This document shows, one piece after another, positions 1 through 7,700 of a stretch of 64,000 nt of DNA. The notes below the pieces were generated by a model, which ran no database searches, had not been told where the DNA came from, and saw nothing but the letters and a program-made list of their open reading frames with translations. Positions within the stretch are counted from its first letter, which is position 1; each line of letters starts with the position of its first letter. Both the position numbers and the translations under genes were made by a program. Origin of the DNA: Kineococcus rhizosphaerae. GTDB taxonomy: Bacteria; Actinomycetota; Actinomycetes; Actinomycetales; Kineococcaceae. The stretch is taken from positions 124,001 through 188,000 of the forward strand of contig NZ_PVZF01000011.1 in the NCBI RefSeq assembly GCF_003002055.1, written 5' to 3'.

Positions 1-1996
1 GCCCGTCGTAGGACAGACCCGCCCCCCGCGCGAACATCGGGTCGGCGGAGTCGTCGGCCACGTCGGGCAGCTGGGCCGTGACGGCGGCCTCGGACGACGG
101 CAGTTCGAACGGCAGCCGTCCACCGGGCGCGCGCCGGCCCAGGACGGTGTCGAGCAGCACCTCGTCGGACACGCCGTAGTTCGCGAGCACGGCGTCGGCG
201 ACGGAGGCCACGCCCGTCAGGACGAGCGGGCGGTCGAGCTTGGGCACGGCGACGGTGGGGGTCCCGGCGGCGGCCGCGGCCCGCAGCAGACGCACGTCGG
301 CCTGCTCCTCGGTGGGTTCCAGGCCGGTGAGGTCGGCTCCGGAGCGCGGGTCGGCGATGCGGACGACGGCGAGGTCGGCCTTCGTCGGGTCCTCGGTGAC
401 GCGCAGCCCGCGGGCCCTCGCCACGGCCGGGTCGATGCCGGCGAGGTAGACGGTGCGGACGGAGGCGCGGCTGACGGGCAGCAGGTCGTCGGTGTTCTGC
501 AGCAACGTCAGCGACCGTTCCTGCGCCTCGTCGCCGATTCGCTGGAACCGGGCGTTGCCGGCGAGCCGGCCCGCGGCCGCGGGGTCGACGAACGGGTTCT
601 CGAACAGGCCGAGCTGGAACTTCTGGACCAGGACGCGGTGGGCGGCCTGCGCGACGCGCTCGGCGCTGAGCAGCCCTTGCTCGACGGCGGCGACGACCTG
701 CGTGGAGTCGGAGTCCCCGCCGATCTGGTCCACGCCGGCGTTCAGGGCCTTGGCGAAGCGCTCGGTGCGGGTGGCGTTCTCCATGCCCCAGGGCATCCCC
801 ACGCCCCACGAGCCGATGAAGCTGTTCGGCGGCCGGTTGTCGAGGCACTCCTGCGGGCAGTCGCCGGTGATGCCCCAGTCGGACAGGACGACCCCGTCGA
901 AACCCTTCTCGCCGCGCAGGACGTCCTGCAGCAGGTAGGAGTTGAACCCGGCCCCCACCTGCTCGACCTCGTGGCCGTCGCGCACGAGGTTCTCGAGGAT
1001 GGAGTAGGTCGGCATGATGCCGGCGGTCCCGGCCTCGAAGGCGCCGTCGTAGGGCACCAGGTGCTCCTCGAAGTTCCCTCCGGGGAACGCGGCGTAGCGG
1101 CCGTAGGCGTAGTGCGAGTCGTAGCCGTTGACCTGGGCGCCGTACCCGGCCCAGTGCTTGGTGACGGTGGCGACGCTGTCGCGGGTCAGGCCGTCGGTGC
1201 CGCCCTGCACGCCGTCGACGTAGGCACGGACTTCGTCGCGGGCGGTCTCGGCGTCGGAGCCGAAGGTGCCGTTGATGCGCGTCCAGCGCGGTTCGGTGGC
1301 GAGGTCGGCCTGCGGCCCGAGGAGCTGGGCGATGCCCATGGCGCGGAACTCCTGGCGCACGACGTCGCCGGCGCGCCGGGTCAGGTCGGGGTCGCCGGCG
1401 GCGGCCAGGCCGGTCGGGTCCGGCAGCGACGTGGTGCCCTTGCCCGCGACGGTCTGCCCCTCGACCTCGGAGAAGCCGTTGCGGGGGTCGCTGGAGACGA
1501 GCACGGGGATGCCGAACGGTTGCTGCTCGGCGATGAGCTGCACGAGGTTGTTCGCCTCGGCGATCTGCGCGGGTTCGGCCGACAAGCGGGTGATCATCGT
1601 GGTGACGTGCCGGTCGGCGATGTCGCGGACAGTGGCGGCGACGTCGTAGGTGGTGCCGGAGGACGTGAGGTTGCCGTGGACGAGCAGACCGGCGCGCTGG
1701 GCGAGGTCCAGGCGCGCCAGCAGGTCGTCCGCGCGCTGCTCGGGGGTCAGGCGCCAGTCCTCGTAGGGGGTCACGCGGCCGTCGCGGTCGAGGTCGCGGA
1801 ACTTCAGGCCGCCGACGTCCAGGATCGGGGCGCCGCGCGTGGACAGCACCGGCTGCGCGCTCGTGCGGGCGGCGGGGGTGGCCGGGGCGGCACCCGCGGC
1901 GGTGGTGCCGCCGACGGTCACGGCGACGAGACCGGCGAGCACGGCCGCGGCCCGCGAACGGCGCAGGCGACGGGGGACCGGGGGGTGGGCGTCCAT
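1..1996 (-). CDS. secreted GH3 family beta-glucosidase-type hydrolase (C-terminus cut by window edge)
   Basis: Exported exo-acting glycoside hydrolase of family 3, expected to remove terminal beta-linked sugars from oligosaccharides outside the cell. Residues 1-36 form a signal peptide with arginines followed by an Ala-rich hydrophobic core. A short linker follows, then a FRDLDRDGRVTPYEDW segment typical of bacterial exo-beta-glucosidases of this family. The nucleophile is the Asp of the VVLSDWG motif, about residue 373. The last visible residues, GLSYDG, correspond to the end of the second GH3 domain, so little is probably missing. The ATG start is preceded by an AAGGAG ribosome site at 2001-2006. 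It is divergent from a TetR gene that probably controls it. Substrate is not predictable from sequence. Confidence 0.9.
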   Translation of the reverse strand, partial: MDAHPPVPRRLRRSRAAAVLAGLVAVTVGGTTAAGAAPATPAARTSAQPVLSTRGAPILDVGGLKFRDLDRDGRVTPYEDWRLTPEQRADDLLARLDLAQRAGLLVHGNLTSSGTTYDVAATVRDIADRHVTTMITRLSAEPAQIAEANNLVQLIAEQQPFGIPVLVSSDPRNGFSEVEGQTVAGKGTTSLPDPTGLAAAGDPDLTRRAGDVVRQEFRAMGIAQLLGPQADLATEPRWTRINGTFGSDAETARDEVRAYVDGVQGGTDGLTRDSVATVTKHWAGYGAQVNGYDSHYAYGRYAAFPGGNFEEHLVPYDGAFEAGTAGIMPTYSILENLVRDGHEVEQVGAGFNSYLLQDVLRGEKGFDGVVLSDWGITGDCPQECLDNRPPNSFIGSWGVGMPWGMENATRTERFAKALNAGVDQIGGDSDSTQVVAAVEQGLLSAERVAQAAHRVLVQKFQLGLFENPFVDPAAAGRLAGNARFQRIGDEAQERSLTLLQNTDDLLPVSRASVRTVYLAGIDPAVARARGLRVTEDPTKADLAVVRIADPRSGADLTGLEPTEEQADVRLLRAAAAAGTPTVAVPKLDRPLVLTGVASVADAVLANYGVSDEVLLDTVLGRRAPGGRLPFELPSSEAAVTAQLPDVADDSADPMFARGAGLSYDG

Positions 1997-2060
1997 GATT
2001 CTCCTTCGAACCGGGCGGCGTCGTGCCCGGCGGCACCGCCGGGCAGGGGAACCGTACACG

Positions 2061-2084
2061 AATTTCTCAGGAGGCTCAGAAATT
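2061..2084. promoter_or_regulatory. candidate TetR operator between GH3 and TetR genes
   Basis: Inverted repeat AATTTCT (2061-2067) and AGAAATT (2078-2084) with a 10-nt spacer, in the 124-bp divergent gap. It is conspicuously AT-rich for this DNA. Position between two start codons suggests that the TetR protein represses itself and the GH3 gene; this is inference. Confidence 0.5.
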
Positions 2085-2120
2085 GGTGGCGGCGGCGGGC
2101 GGCCGTGGGAGGCTGGCCCC

Positions 2121-2741
2121 GTGCCGACCACCGACACCAGCCGCCGGGGCGGGCGCGGTGAGTACGCGAAGTCGGCCCTGCGCCGGCAGGAGATCCTCGA
2201 CGCCGCGCTGACGGTCTTCGCCGCGTCCGGCTACCGCAGCGCCTCGCTGCGCGAGATCGCCGACCGCATCGGCATCTCCCAGCAGGGGCTGACGTACCAC
2301 TTCCCCACCAAGGACGCCCTGCTCGCCGCGGTGCTGCAGGCGCGCGGCGAGCGCCACCGGGCGCTGTTCGAGAACGGCGAGACCACCCCGGCCGGGCACG
2401 TGCGGGCGCTGCTCGACCTGGTGGAGCACAACCAGGCGACCCCCGGGCTCGTCGAGCTGCACTGCACGCTGTCGGCCGAGGCCACCGCGCCCGACCACCC
2501 CGCCCACGGGTACTTCCAGGAGCGGTACTCCGGCATCGTCGCCCACCTCGGCCGCGTCTTCGGGCAGCTGCGCGAGCAGGGTCTGCTGCGGGAGGGGGCC
2601 GACCCCGCGGGCTGCGCGCGCGGGCTGGTCGCGCTCATGGACGGGCTGCAGGTGCAGTGGCTGCTGTCGGGCCGCGGCTTCGACATGGCCGCCGACGTCC
2701 GCGCGCACCTGACGTCGGTGACGACCCTCGACCTGACCTGA
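2121..2741 (+). CDS. TetR/AcrR family transcriptional regulator
   Basis: DNA-binding repressor of about 206 residues, the usual TetR length. The N-terminal helix-turn-helix is clear: RRQEILDAALTVFAASGYR, then SLREIADRIGISQQGLTYHF and a KDALL segment. The C-terminal part is all-helical ligand binding and unspecific. I chose GTG 2121, which leaves a short basic lead before the first helix; a longer open frame upstream lies over the divergent GH3 leader and is not credible. The divergent GH3 hydrolase gene is the likely target, through the inverted repeat at 2061-2084. The stop codon falls inside a (ACCTG)x4 tandem repeat. Confidence 0.9.
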   Translation: MPTTDTSRRGGRGEYAKSALRRQEILDAALTVFAASGYRSASLREIADRIGISQQGLTYHFPTKDALLAAVLQARGERHRALFENGETTPAGHVRALLDLVEHNQATPGLVELHCTLSAEATAPDHPAHGYFQERYSGIVAHLGRVFGQLREQGLLREGADPAGCARGLVALMDGLQVQWLLSGRGFDMAADVRAHLTSVTTLDLT

Positions 2742-2750
2742 CCTGACCTG
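2731..2750. repeat. short tandem repeat (ACCTG)x4
   Basis: Four perfect copies of ACCTG at the 3' end of the TetR gene; the TGA stop lies in it. A frame slip here would only change the last residues. Likely replication slippage with no function. Confidence 0.7.
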
Positions 2751-2772
2751 ATCCGATCTGACTCGACCCGCG

Positions 2773-3825
2773 TCAGGCGAGCGGCGGCGCCGTCGTCCCC
2801 CGCACGATGAGCCGCGTCGGGAAGGGCCCGAGGTCGCGCGGCGGGCGGCCCGCGAGCAGGTCCAGCACCTTCTTGCCCGCGGCCGCCCCCAGGGCCTCGG
2901 GGTCCTGCGCGACCGTCGTCAGGTCGGTGAGCTCGGCCAGCGGGTGGTCGTCGATGCTGATGACCGAGATCTGCCGCGGGACCTCGATCCCGGCCCGGCG
3001 CAGGCTGCGCATGGCCCCCAGGGCCACCTCGTCGGAGAACGCGAACACGGCGCTGGGCAGCTGCCGGCCTGACAGCAGCCGGTCCATGCCCTCCGCACCC
3101 CCGCGCGACCCGCCGGACCAGGACACGACGAGTTCCTCGTCGACCGGGATGCCGGCCATCTCCATGGCGGTGCGGTACCCCTCCTCGCGGTCGCGCTGCG
3201 CCTGCCACGCGCGGTCGGTCGCCGCGACGGTGTTGAGCAGCGCGATGCGACGGTGCCCGAGCTGGAGGAGGTGGTTGACGGCCTGCTGCGCCGCGAGCAC
3301 GTCGTCGATCGCCACGTAGGGGACGGTGTCCCCGTGGCTGCCGGCCGCCACGACCGCGACCCCGGCGTCGGCGAGCTTGGCGAGTTCGGGGGGCGTCAGC
3401 GCGATGGCGACGACGACGAGCGCGTCCACCTTGCGGCGCACCGGCATCGTGGCGAAGAACTGCACCCGTTCGTCGGGGTCGTCGACGCACCGGACCAGCA
3501 GGTCCAGACCGGCGGGACGCAGTTGACGCTCCAGGCCGACGACCACGGAACTGCAGTACCAGCTGGGCAGGTCGTGCAGCACGACGGCGACCCGGCCCGT
3601 GGCGCGGCCGGCCAGCGCCGCGGCCTCGGGGTTCACGACGTAGTCGAGTTCGGCGGCGACGGCGAGGATCCGGTCCCGGGTGCCGACGCTGACCCCCTCG
3701 AGCCCGCGCAGCGCGCGCGAGACCGTGCCGAGGGAGACCCCGGCCCGCTGCGCGACGTCCGCCATCCGCACCTCGGGCACGGGCGGGTCGTGCTTTCGGG
3801 GGAGTTGTCGCGACGTCGCGGGCAT
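2773..3825 (-). CDS. LacI family transcriptional regulator of the alpha-glucoside operon
   Basis: Sugar-responsive repressor of about 350 residues. Near the N-terminus is the LacI DNA-binding segment VRMADVAQRAGVSLGTVSRA, followed by the hinge and a periplasmic-binding-protein-like sensor domain (DLPSWYCSSVVVGLERQLR through VISIDDHPLAELTDLTTVAQ). The start is uncertain: ATG 3825 gives a 20-residue lead, while the internal Met just before ADVAQRAG would give the minimal family start. It is divergent from the ABC binding protein, and the 280-bp gap carries CGCAAGCG-type palindromes that fit a LacI-family operator. Inducer is likely the transported glucoside. Confidence 0.93.
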   Translation of the reverse strand: MPATSRQLPRKHDPPVPEVRMADVAQRAGVSLGTVSRALRGLEGVSVGTRDRILAVAAELDYVVNPEAAALAGRATGRVAVVLHDLPSWYCSSVVVGLERQLRPAGLDLLVRCVDDPDERVQFFATMPVRRKVDALVVVAIALTPPELAKLADAGVAVVAAGSHGDTVPYVAIDDVLAAQQAVNHLLQLGHRRIALLNTVAATDRAWQAQRDREEGYRTAMEMAGIPVDEELVVSWSGGSRGGAEGMDRLLSGRQLPSAVFAFSDEVALGAMRSLRRAGIEVPRQISVISIDDHPLAELTDLTTVAQDPEALGAAAGKKVLDLLAGRPPRDLGPFPTRLIVRGTTAPPLA

Positions 3826-3905
3826 GGGTGGATTCCAGCACCGTTCGACGTTCCGGTCCAGCGCCTCGGCCGCGGAACGGGTCCCACAATCGTGTGCGTT
3901 ACCAA

Positions 3906-3965
3906 GTTGCAACGCAAGCGGTTGCGTCGCGCTGACCTGCACCGACACTCAGGTAAACGCTTGCG
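3906..3965. promoter_or_regulatory. LacI-type operators upstream of the alpha-glucoside operon
   Basis: The gap holds CGCAAGCGGTTGCG (3913-3926), nearly palindromic, overlapping GTTGCAAC (3906-3913). CGCTTGCG at 3958-3965 is the exact reverse complement of CGCAAGCG at 3913-3920. Centre-CG palindromes of this kind are typical LacI/GalR targets. Two sites about 40 bp apart could allow looping. Confidence 0.65.
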
Positions 3966-4109
3966 TGAAAGTCGGTTGCGCGTTGACGGCCCTCACAGCC
4001 GGGTGTGTAGTTCTCCCGTCGGTCCGGGTTCGCCGAGGAGCCCGGCTGGGAGGTGACTCCCGTGGGGAACCGGTCGTTCCCGCCCGCTCTCGACGAAGAG
4101 GAGAACGCC

Positions 4110-5414
4110 GTGTTCGGCAAGTCCAGTCTGTCCCGCAGAGTGACCCTCCCCGTCGCCCTCGCGGCGACCGGCGTCCTGTTCCTGGGCGCCTGCGGGGGTG
4201 GGAACGACAGCGGCGGGAACTCCGACGCCGCCAAGAGCGGGAACGACACCGGTCCCATCACGTACGTCCAGGGCAAGGACAACAGCAACATCGTCCAGCC
4301 CGCCATCGACAAGTGGAACGCCGCGCACCCGGACGAGAAGGTCACGCTCAAGGAGCAGACCGACCAGGCCGACCAGCAGCACGACGACCTGGTGCAGAAC
4401 TTCCAGGCCAAGAACGCCGACTACGACATCGTCAGCGTCGACAACATCTGGACGTCGGAGTTCGCGGCCAAGGGGTGGCTGGTCCCGCTCGAGGGCGACT
4501 ACGCGCTCGACACCTCCGCGCTGCTGCCGGCCACGGTCAACGCCGCCACGTACAACAAGAAGGTGTACGTCGGGCCCACCAGCTCCGACGGTGGCCTCCT
4601 CTACTACCGCAAGGACCTCGTCCCCACGCCGCCGACGTCGTGGGACGAGCTCATGGCCGACTGCTCGATCGCCAAGCAGAACAACATGGACTGCTACGCG
4701 GGCCAGTACGCGCAGTACGAGGGTCTCACCGTGAACATCGCCGAGGCCATCAACACCGCGGGTGGCTCGGTCCTGTCCGAGGACGGCAAGACGGCGACCC
4801 TGGACACGCCCGAGGCCAAGGCCGGCCTGGACCGGCTCGTCAAGGCCTTCCAGAACGGCGACATCCCCAAGCAGGCCACCACCTACCAGGAGGAGCAGGG
4901 CCGGCAGTCCTTCGAGGACGGCAAGCTCCTGTTCCTGCGGAACTGGCCGTACGTCTACAGCCTGGCCAAGACGGACGGGTCCTCGACGGTCAAGGACACC
5001 TTCGGCGTCGCGGCTCTGCCGGGCAACGGCGACGGCAAGCCCGGCGCCTCCAGCCTCGGTGGTCACGCCGCCGGGATCAGCGTCTACTCCGACCACAAGA
5101 AGACCGCCTTCGAGTTCCTGAAGTTCCTGGAGTCCGAGGAGATCCAGAAGGACTGGCTGACCCAGGGTTCGGCCGCGCCCGTCCTCTCCTCCCTGTACGA
5201 CGACCCCGCGCTGGTGCAGCAGTTCCCGTACCTGCCCACGCTGAAGACGTCGATCGAGAACGCCGTGCCGCGGCCCGTGACGCCGTTCTACCCGGCCGTC
5301 ACGAAGGCCATCCAGGACAACGCCTTCTCGGCGCTGTCCGGCAGCAAGTCGACGGATGCCGCCCTGAGCGACATGCAGAAGTCGGTCCAGAACGCCATCA
5401 GCGGCGGTCAGTGA
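4110..5414 (+). CDS. sugar ABC transporter substrate-binding lipoprotein
   Basis: Extracytoplasmic sugar-binding component of a CUT1-type ABC importer, about 434 residues. GTG 4110 follows GAAGAGGAG; the first residues are basic, then a hydrophobic core and a lipobox LGAC, so the protein is lipid-anchored. The mature part begins with a Gly/Asn/Asp/Ser-rich linker, then the family-1 solute-binding fold (KWNAAHPDEKVTLKEQTD, SVDNIWTSEFAAKGWLVPLE, LGGHAAGISVYSDHKKTAFE). It is first gene of the operon with two permeases and a GH13 alpha-glucosidase, so alpha-glucosides are the likely ligands. A large hairpin after its stop may raise its expression over the permeases. Confidence 0.93.
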   Translation: MFGKSSLSRRVTLPVALAATGVLFLGACGGGNDSGGNSDAAKSGNDTGPITYVQGKDNSNIVQPAIDKWNAAHPDEKVTLKEQTDQADQQHDDLVQNFQAKNADYDIVSVDNIWTSEFAAKGWLVPLEGDYALDTSALLPATVNAATYNKKVYVGPTSSDGGLLYYRKDLVPTPPTSWDELMADCSIAKQNNMDCYAGQYAQYEGLTVNIAEAINTAGGSVLSEDGKTATLDTPEAKAGLDRLVKAFQNGDIPKQATTYQEEQGRQSFEDGKLLFLRNWPYVYSLAKTDGSSTVKDTFGVAALPGNGDGKPGASSLGGHAAGISVYSDHKKTAFEFLKFLESEEIQKDWLTQGSAAPVLSSLYDDPALVQQFPYLPTLKTSIENAVPRPVTPFYPAVTKAIQDNAFSALSGSKSTDAALSDMQKSVQNAISGGQ

Positions 5415-5426
5415 CCTGAACCCGCA

Positions 5427-5475
5427 CACCGGGGGCCGGACACCCGCGACGACGCGGGTGGGCCGGCCCCCGGTG
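5427..5475 (+). promoter_or_regulatory. nested intercistronic hairpin between binding protein and permease
   Basis: Outer arms of 13 nt (5427-5439 and 5463-5475) pair perfectly and enclose a second perfect 8-bp stem (CACCCGCG 5441-5448, CGCGGGTG 5453-5460). There is no T tract. It fits an attenuator or RNA-stabilising element that gives more binding protein than permease. Confidence 0.65.
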
Positions 5476-5495
5476 GACAGTCCCGAGGAGGACGC

Positions 5496-6509
5496 ATGAG
5501 CGCCACATCCGGTGTCGCCACCGGCGAGTACGCACAGGGCAAACCCCCGCTCAAACCAGCCAAGCGAGCGAGCCTGCACGACGGCTCCGGCCGGCGCGCG
5601 GCGCTGCTGATCGCCCCCACGATCGTGCTCCTCGCGATCGTCATCCTGTACCCGGTCGTCTCGGCCGTGTCCCAGTCGTTCACCAAGGACGCCGGCCTCG
5701 ACCCGGCGACGGGCATGTTCGTCCAGGGCGGTTTCGCCGGGGTCTCGAACTACAAGCTGTGGCTCCTGCAGGACTGCGGCAGCGGCGCCTTCAGCTGCCC
5801 GCCCGGCACCCTGGGATCGCAGTTCTGGACCGCCACCGGGGTGACGTTCCTGTTCACCGTCGTGGCCGTGACCCTGGAGACGGTGCTGGGGATGATCTTC
5901 GCCCTGGTCATGCACCGCAAGTTCAAGGGCCGCGCGATCCTGCGCGCCAGCGTCCTCGTCCCGTGGGCCATCCCGACGGCCATCACCGCGAAGCTGTGGT
6001 ACTTCATCTTCGCCTACGACGGCATCGCCAACCACCTGCTGGGGACCCAGATCCTGTGGACCGGCGACGGCTGGGCCCCCAAGTTCGCCATCATCATCGC
6101 GGACACCTGGAAGACCGCCCCCTTCATGGCCCTGCTGATCCTCGCCGGTCTGCAGGTCATCGACGAGGGCGTCTACGAGGCCGCGAAGATGGACGGCGCC
6201 GGGGCCTGGAAGCGCTTCGTCCACATCACGCTCCCGCTGGTGAAGCCGGCGCTGATCGTGGCGGTGCTGTTCCGCACCCTGGACACCCTGCGCATGTACG
6301 ACCTGCCGGCGATCCTCACGCACGGCGCGGGGAACACGTCGACGTTGTCGATGCTCGTCGTCGACCAGGTCAGATCGGGGTTCAACGCCGCGTCGGCGCT
6401 GTCGACGATCACGTTCCTCATCGTGTTCCTCGTCGCGTTCATCTTCATCAAGTTCCTCGGCGCGAACGTCACGGCGCAGAAGGCGCCGAAGGCGAAGAAG
6501 GCGGGTTGA
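5496..6509 (+). CDS. sugar ABC transporter permease (MalF-like)
   Basis: Membrane subunit of the importer, 337 residues. After a 30-residue cytoplasmic lead there are about six transmembrane helices. The EAA loop that docks the ATPase is visible as EAAKMDGAGAWKRFVHITLP, about residues 228-247. A short extra loop with DCGSGAFSCPPGTLG lies between helices 1 and 2, with two cysteines. ATG 5496 follows GAGGAGGAC. It pairs with the MalG-like permease that starts 1 bp after its stop. No ATP-binding subunit is encoded in the operon, so a shared MsiK-type ATPase elsewhere is expected. Confidence 0.93.
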   Translation: MSATSGVATGEYAQGKPPLKPAKRASLHDGSGRRAALLIAPTIVLLAIVILYPVVSAVSQSFTKDAGLDPATGMFVQGGFAGVSNYKLWLLQDCGSGAFSCPPGTLGSQFWTATGVTFLFTVVAVTLETVLGMIFALVMHRKFKGRAILRASVLVPWAIPTAITAKLWYFIFAYDGIANHLLGTQILWTGDGWAPKFAIIIADTWKTAPFMALLILAGLQVIDEGVYEAAKMDGAGAWKRFVHITLPLVKPALIVAVLFRTLDTLRMYDLPAILTHGAGNTSTLSMLVVDQVRSGFNAASALSTITFLIVFLVAFIFIKFLGANVTAQKAPKAKKAG

Positions 6510-6510
6510 C

Positions 6511-7416
6511 ATGGCCACCACTGCCACCACCGGGTCCCGCGGCAAGGTCAAGGTCACCAGCTCGGGCGTCGAGGTCGTCCAGCGCCGCCGGCCGCTGTCC
6601 ACGACGCTGACGTACGTCGGGGTCGTCCTGATCTGCCTGTGGGGGCTGCTGCCCTTCTACTGGATGATCGTCACCAGCTTCCGCGACGTCGGGTACACGT
6701 TCGACACGACGCCCTGGTTCACCCACGTGACGCTCGACAACTACGCCACCGCGTTCTCCACCGCCCGCGGCAACCACTTCGGGCGGGCGCTGGGCAACAG
6801 CGTCGTCATCGCCGTGGCTGTCACGGTCATCGGCATCCTGGTCGGCGTCTTCGCGGCCTACGCGCTGGCCCGGCTGGAGTTCCGCGGGAAGTTCTACGTC
6901 CTGGGCCTCATCCTCGGGGCGTCGATGTTCCCGGGCGTCGCGCTCGTCACGCCGCTGTTCCAGCTCTTCACCAACATCGGCTGGCTGAACACCTACCAGG
7001 CGCTGATCATCCCGGACATCTCGTTCGTCCTGCCGCTGACGGTCTACACGCTCACGGCGTTCTTCACCGAGATGCCGTGGGAGCTGGAGGAGTCGGCCCG
7101 CATGGACGGCTGCACCCCAGGCCAGGCGTTCCGCAAGGTCATCCTGCCGCTGGCCGCGCCCGGCATCTTCACGACGGCGATCCTGGCCTTCACCGCGGCC
7201 TGGAACGAGTTCCTCCTCGCCAGCCAGCTGGGCGGGGACAAGGTCCAGCCCGTCACGGTCGCCATCGCGAGCTTCGCCGGGGCCCAGCCCCACCAGGAGC
7301 CGTACACGGCCGTCATGGCCGCCGGCACGATCGTCACCGTCCCGCTCATCGTCCTGGTGCTCGTGTTCCAGCGCCGCATCGTCTCCGGCCTCACGGCTGG
7401 CGGCGTGAAGAGCTGA
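6511..7416 (+). CDS. sugar ABC transporter permease (MalG-like)
   Basis: Second membrane subunit, 301 residues with six predicted helices. The EAA loop reads EESARMDGCTPGQAFRKVIL, about residues 193-212, the standard CUT1 position. The ATG is one base after the stop of the preceding permease, so translation is coupled. The N-terminus before the first helix is basic and unstructured. Co-transcribed with binding protein upstream and with a small membrane protein and GH13 enzyme downstream. Confidence 0.93.
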   Translation: MATTATTGSRGKVKVTSSGVEVVQRRRPLSTTLTYVGVVLICLWGLLPFYWMIVTSFRDVGYTFDTTPWFTHVTLDNYATAFSTARGNHFGRALGNSVVIAVAVTVIGILVGVFAAYALARLEFRGKFYVLGLILGASMFPGVALVTPLFQLFTNIGWLNTYQALIIPDISFVLPLTVYTLTAFFTEMPWELEESARMDGCTPGQAFRKVILPLAAPGIFTTAILAFTAAWNEFLLASQLGGDKVQPVTVAIASFAGAQPHQEPYTAVMAAGTIVTVPLIVLVLVFQRRIVSGLTAGGVKS

Positions 7417-7448
7417 CGCACCCGCACCGACCGAGACAGGAGACCGCC

Positions 7449-7700
7449 GTGAGCACCCCCAGCCGTCGCCCGGACGTCCCGGCGAGCGCCGTGCGCGCCC
7501 GCAAGAACGCCCAGCACCTGGAGACGTTCGGCGGTCTCCTGATCGCGATGACCGTCCTCGTCCTCGGGTTCACCGTGTACGCGGAGGTCACGGGGGCGCC
7601 CGCGCTCAAGCTCGTGGGCGTCCTCGTCCTGCTGCTCGTCGCCGACGTCGTCGTCGTCAAGGCCGCCCGGTCCCAGCGCGCCCGCTCCGAGCAGCGGTGA
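7449..7700 (+). CDS. small two-helix membrane protein in the alpha-glucoside operon
   Basis: 83 residues, GTG start after GACAGGAG. The sequence has a basic N-terminus (SRRPDVPASAVRARKNAQ), two hydrophobic stretches (about residues 28-45 and 53-68) and an Arg-rich tail. Family unknown to me. It is inside the operon, 32 bp after the MalG-like gene, and its TGA overlaps the GTG of the GH13 gene (GTGA), so it is translationally coupled to both sides. A role in assembly or regulation of the transporter is possible but not shown. Confidence 0.8.
   Translation: MSTPSRRPDVPASAVRARKNAQHLETFGGLLIAMTVLVLGFTVYAEVTGAPALKLVGVLVLLLVADVVVVKAARSQRARSEQR

Noticed and set aside
638-2161. Plus-strand frame of about 500 codons opposite the GH3 gene
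   Set aside because: The GH3 gene has signal peptide, catalytic Asp and ribosome site; the opposite frame is low-complexity Val/Gly/Ala/Arg.
3993-6602. Minus-strand frame of about 870 codons opposite the ABC transporter genes
   Set aside because: It covers three genes with clear family features on the other strand and shows no motif of its own.
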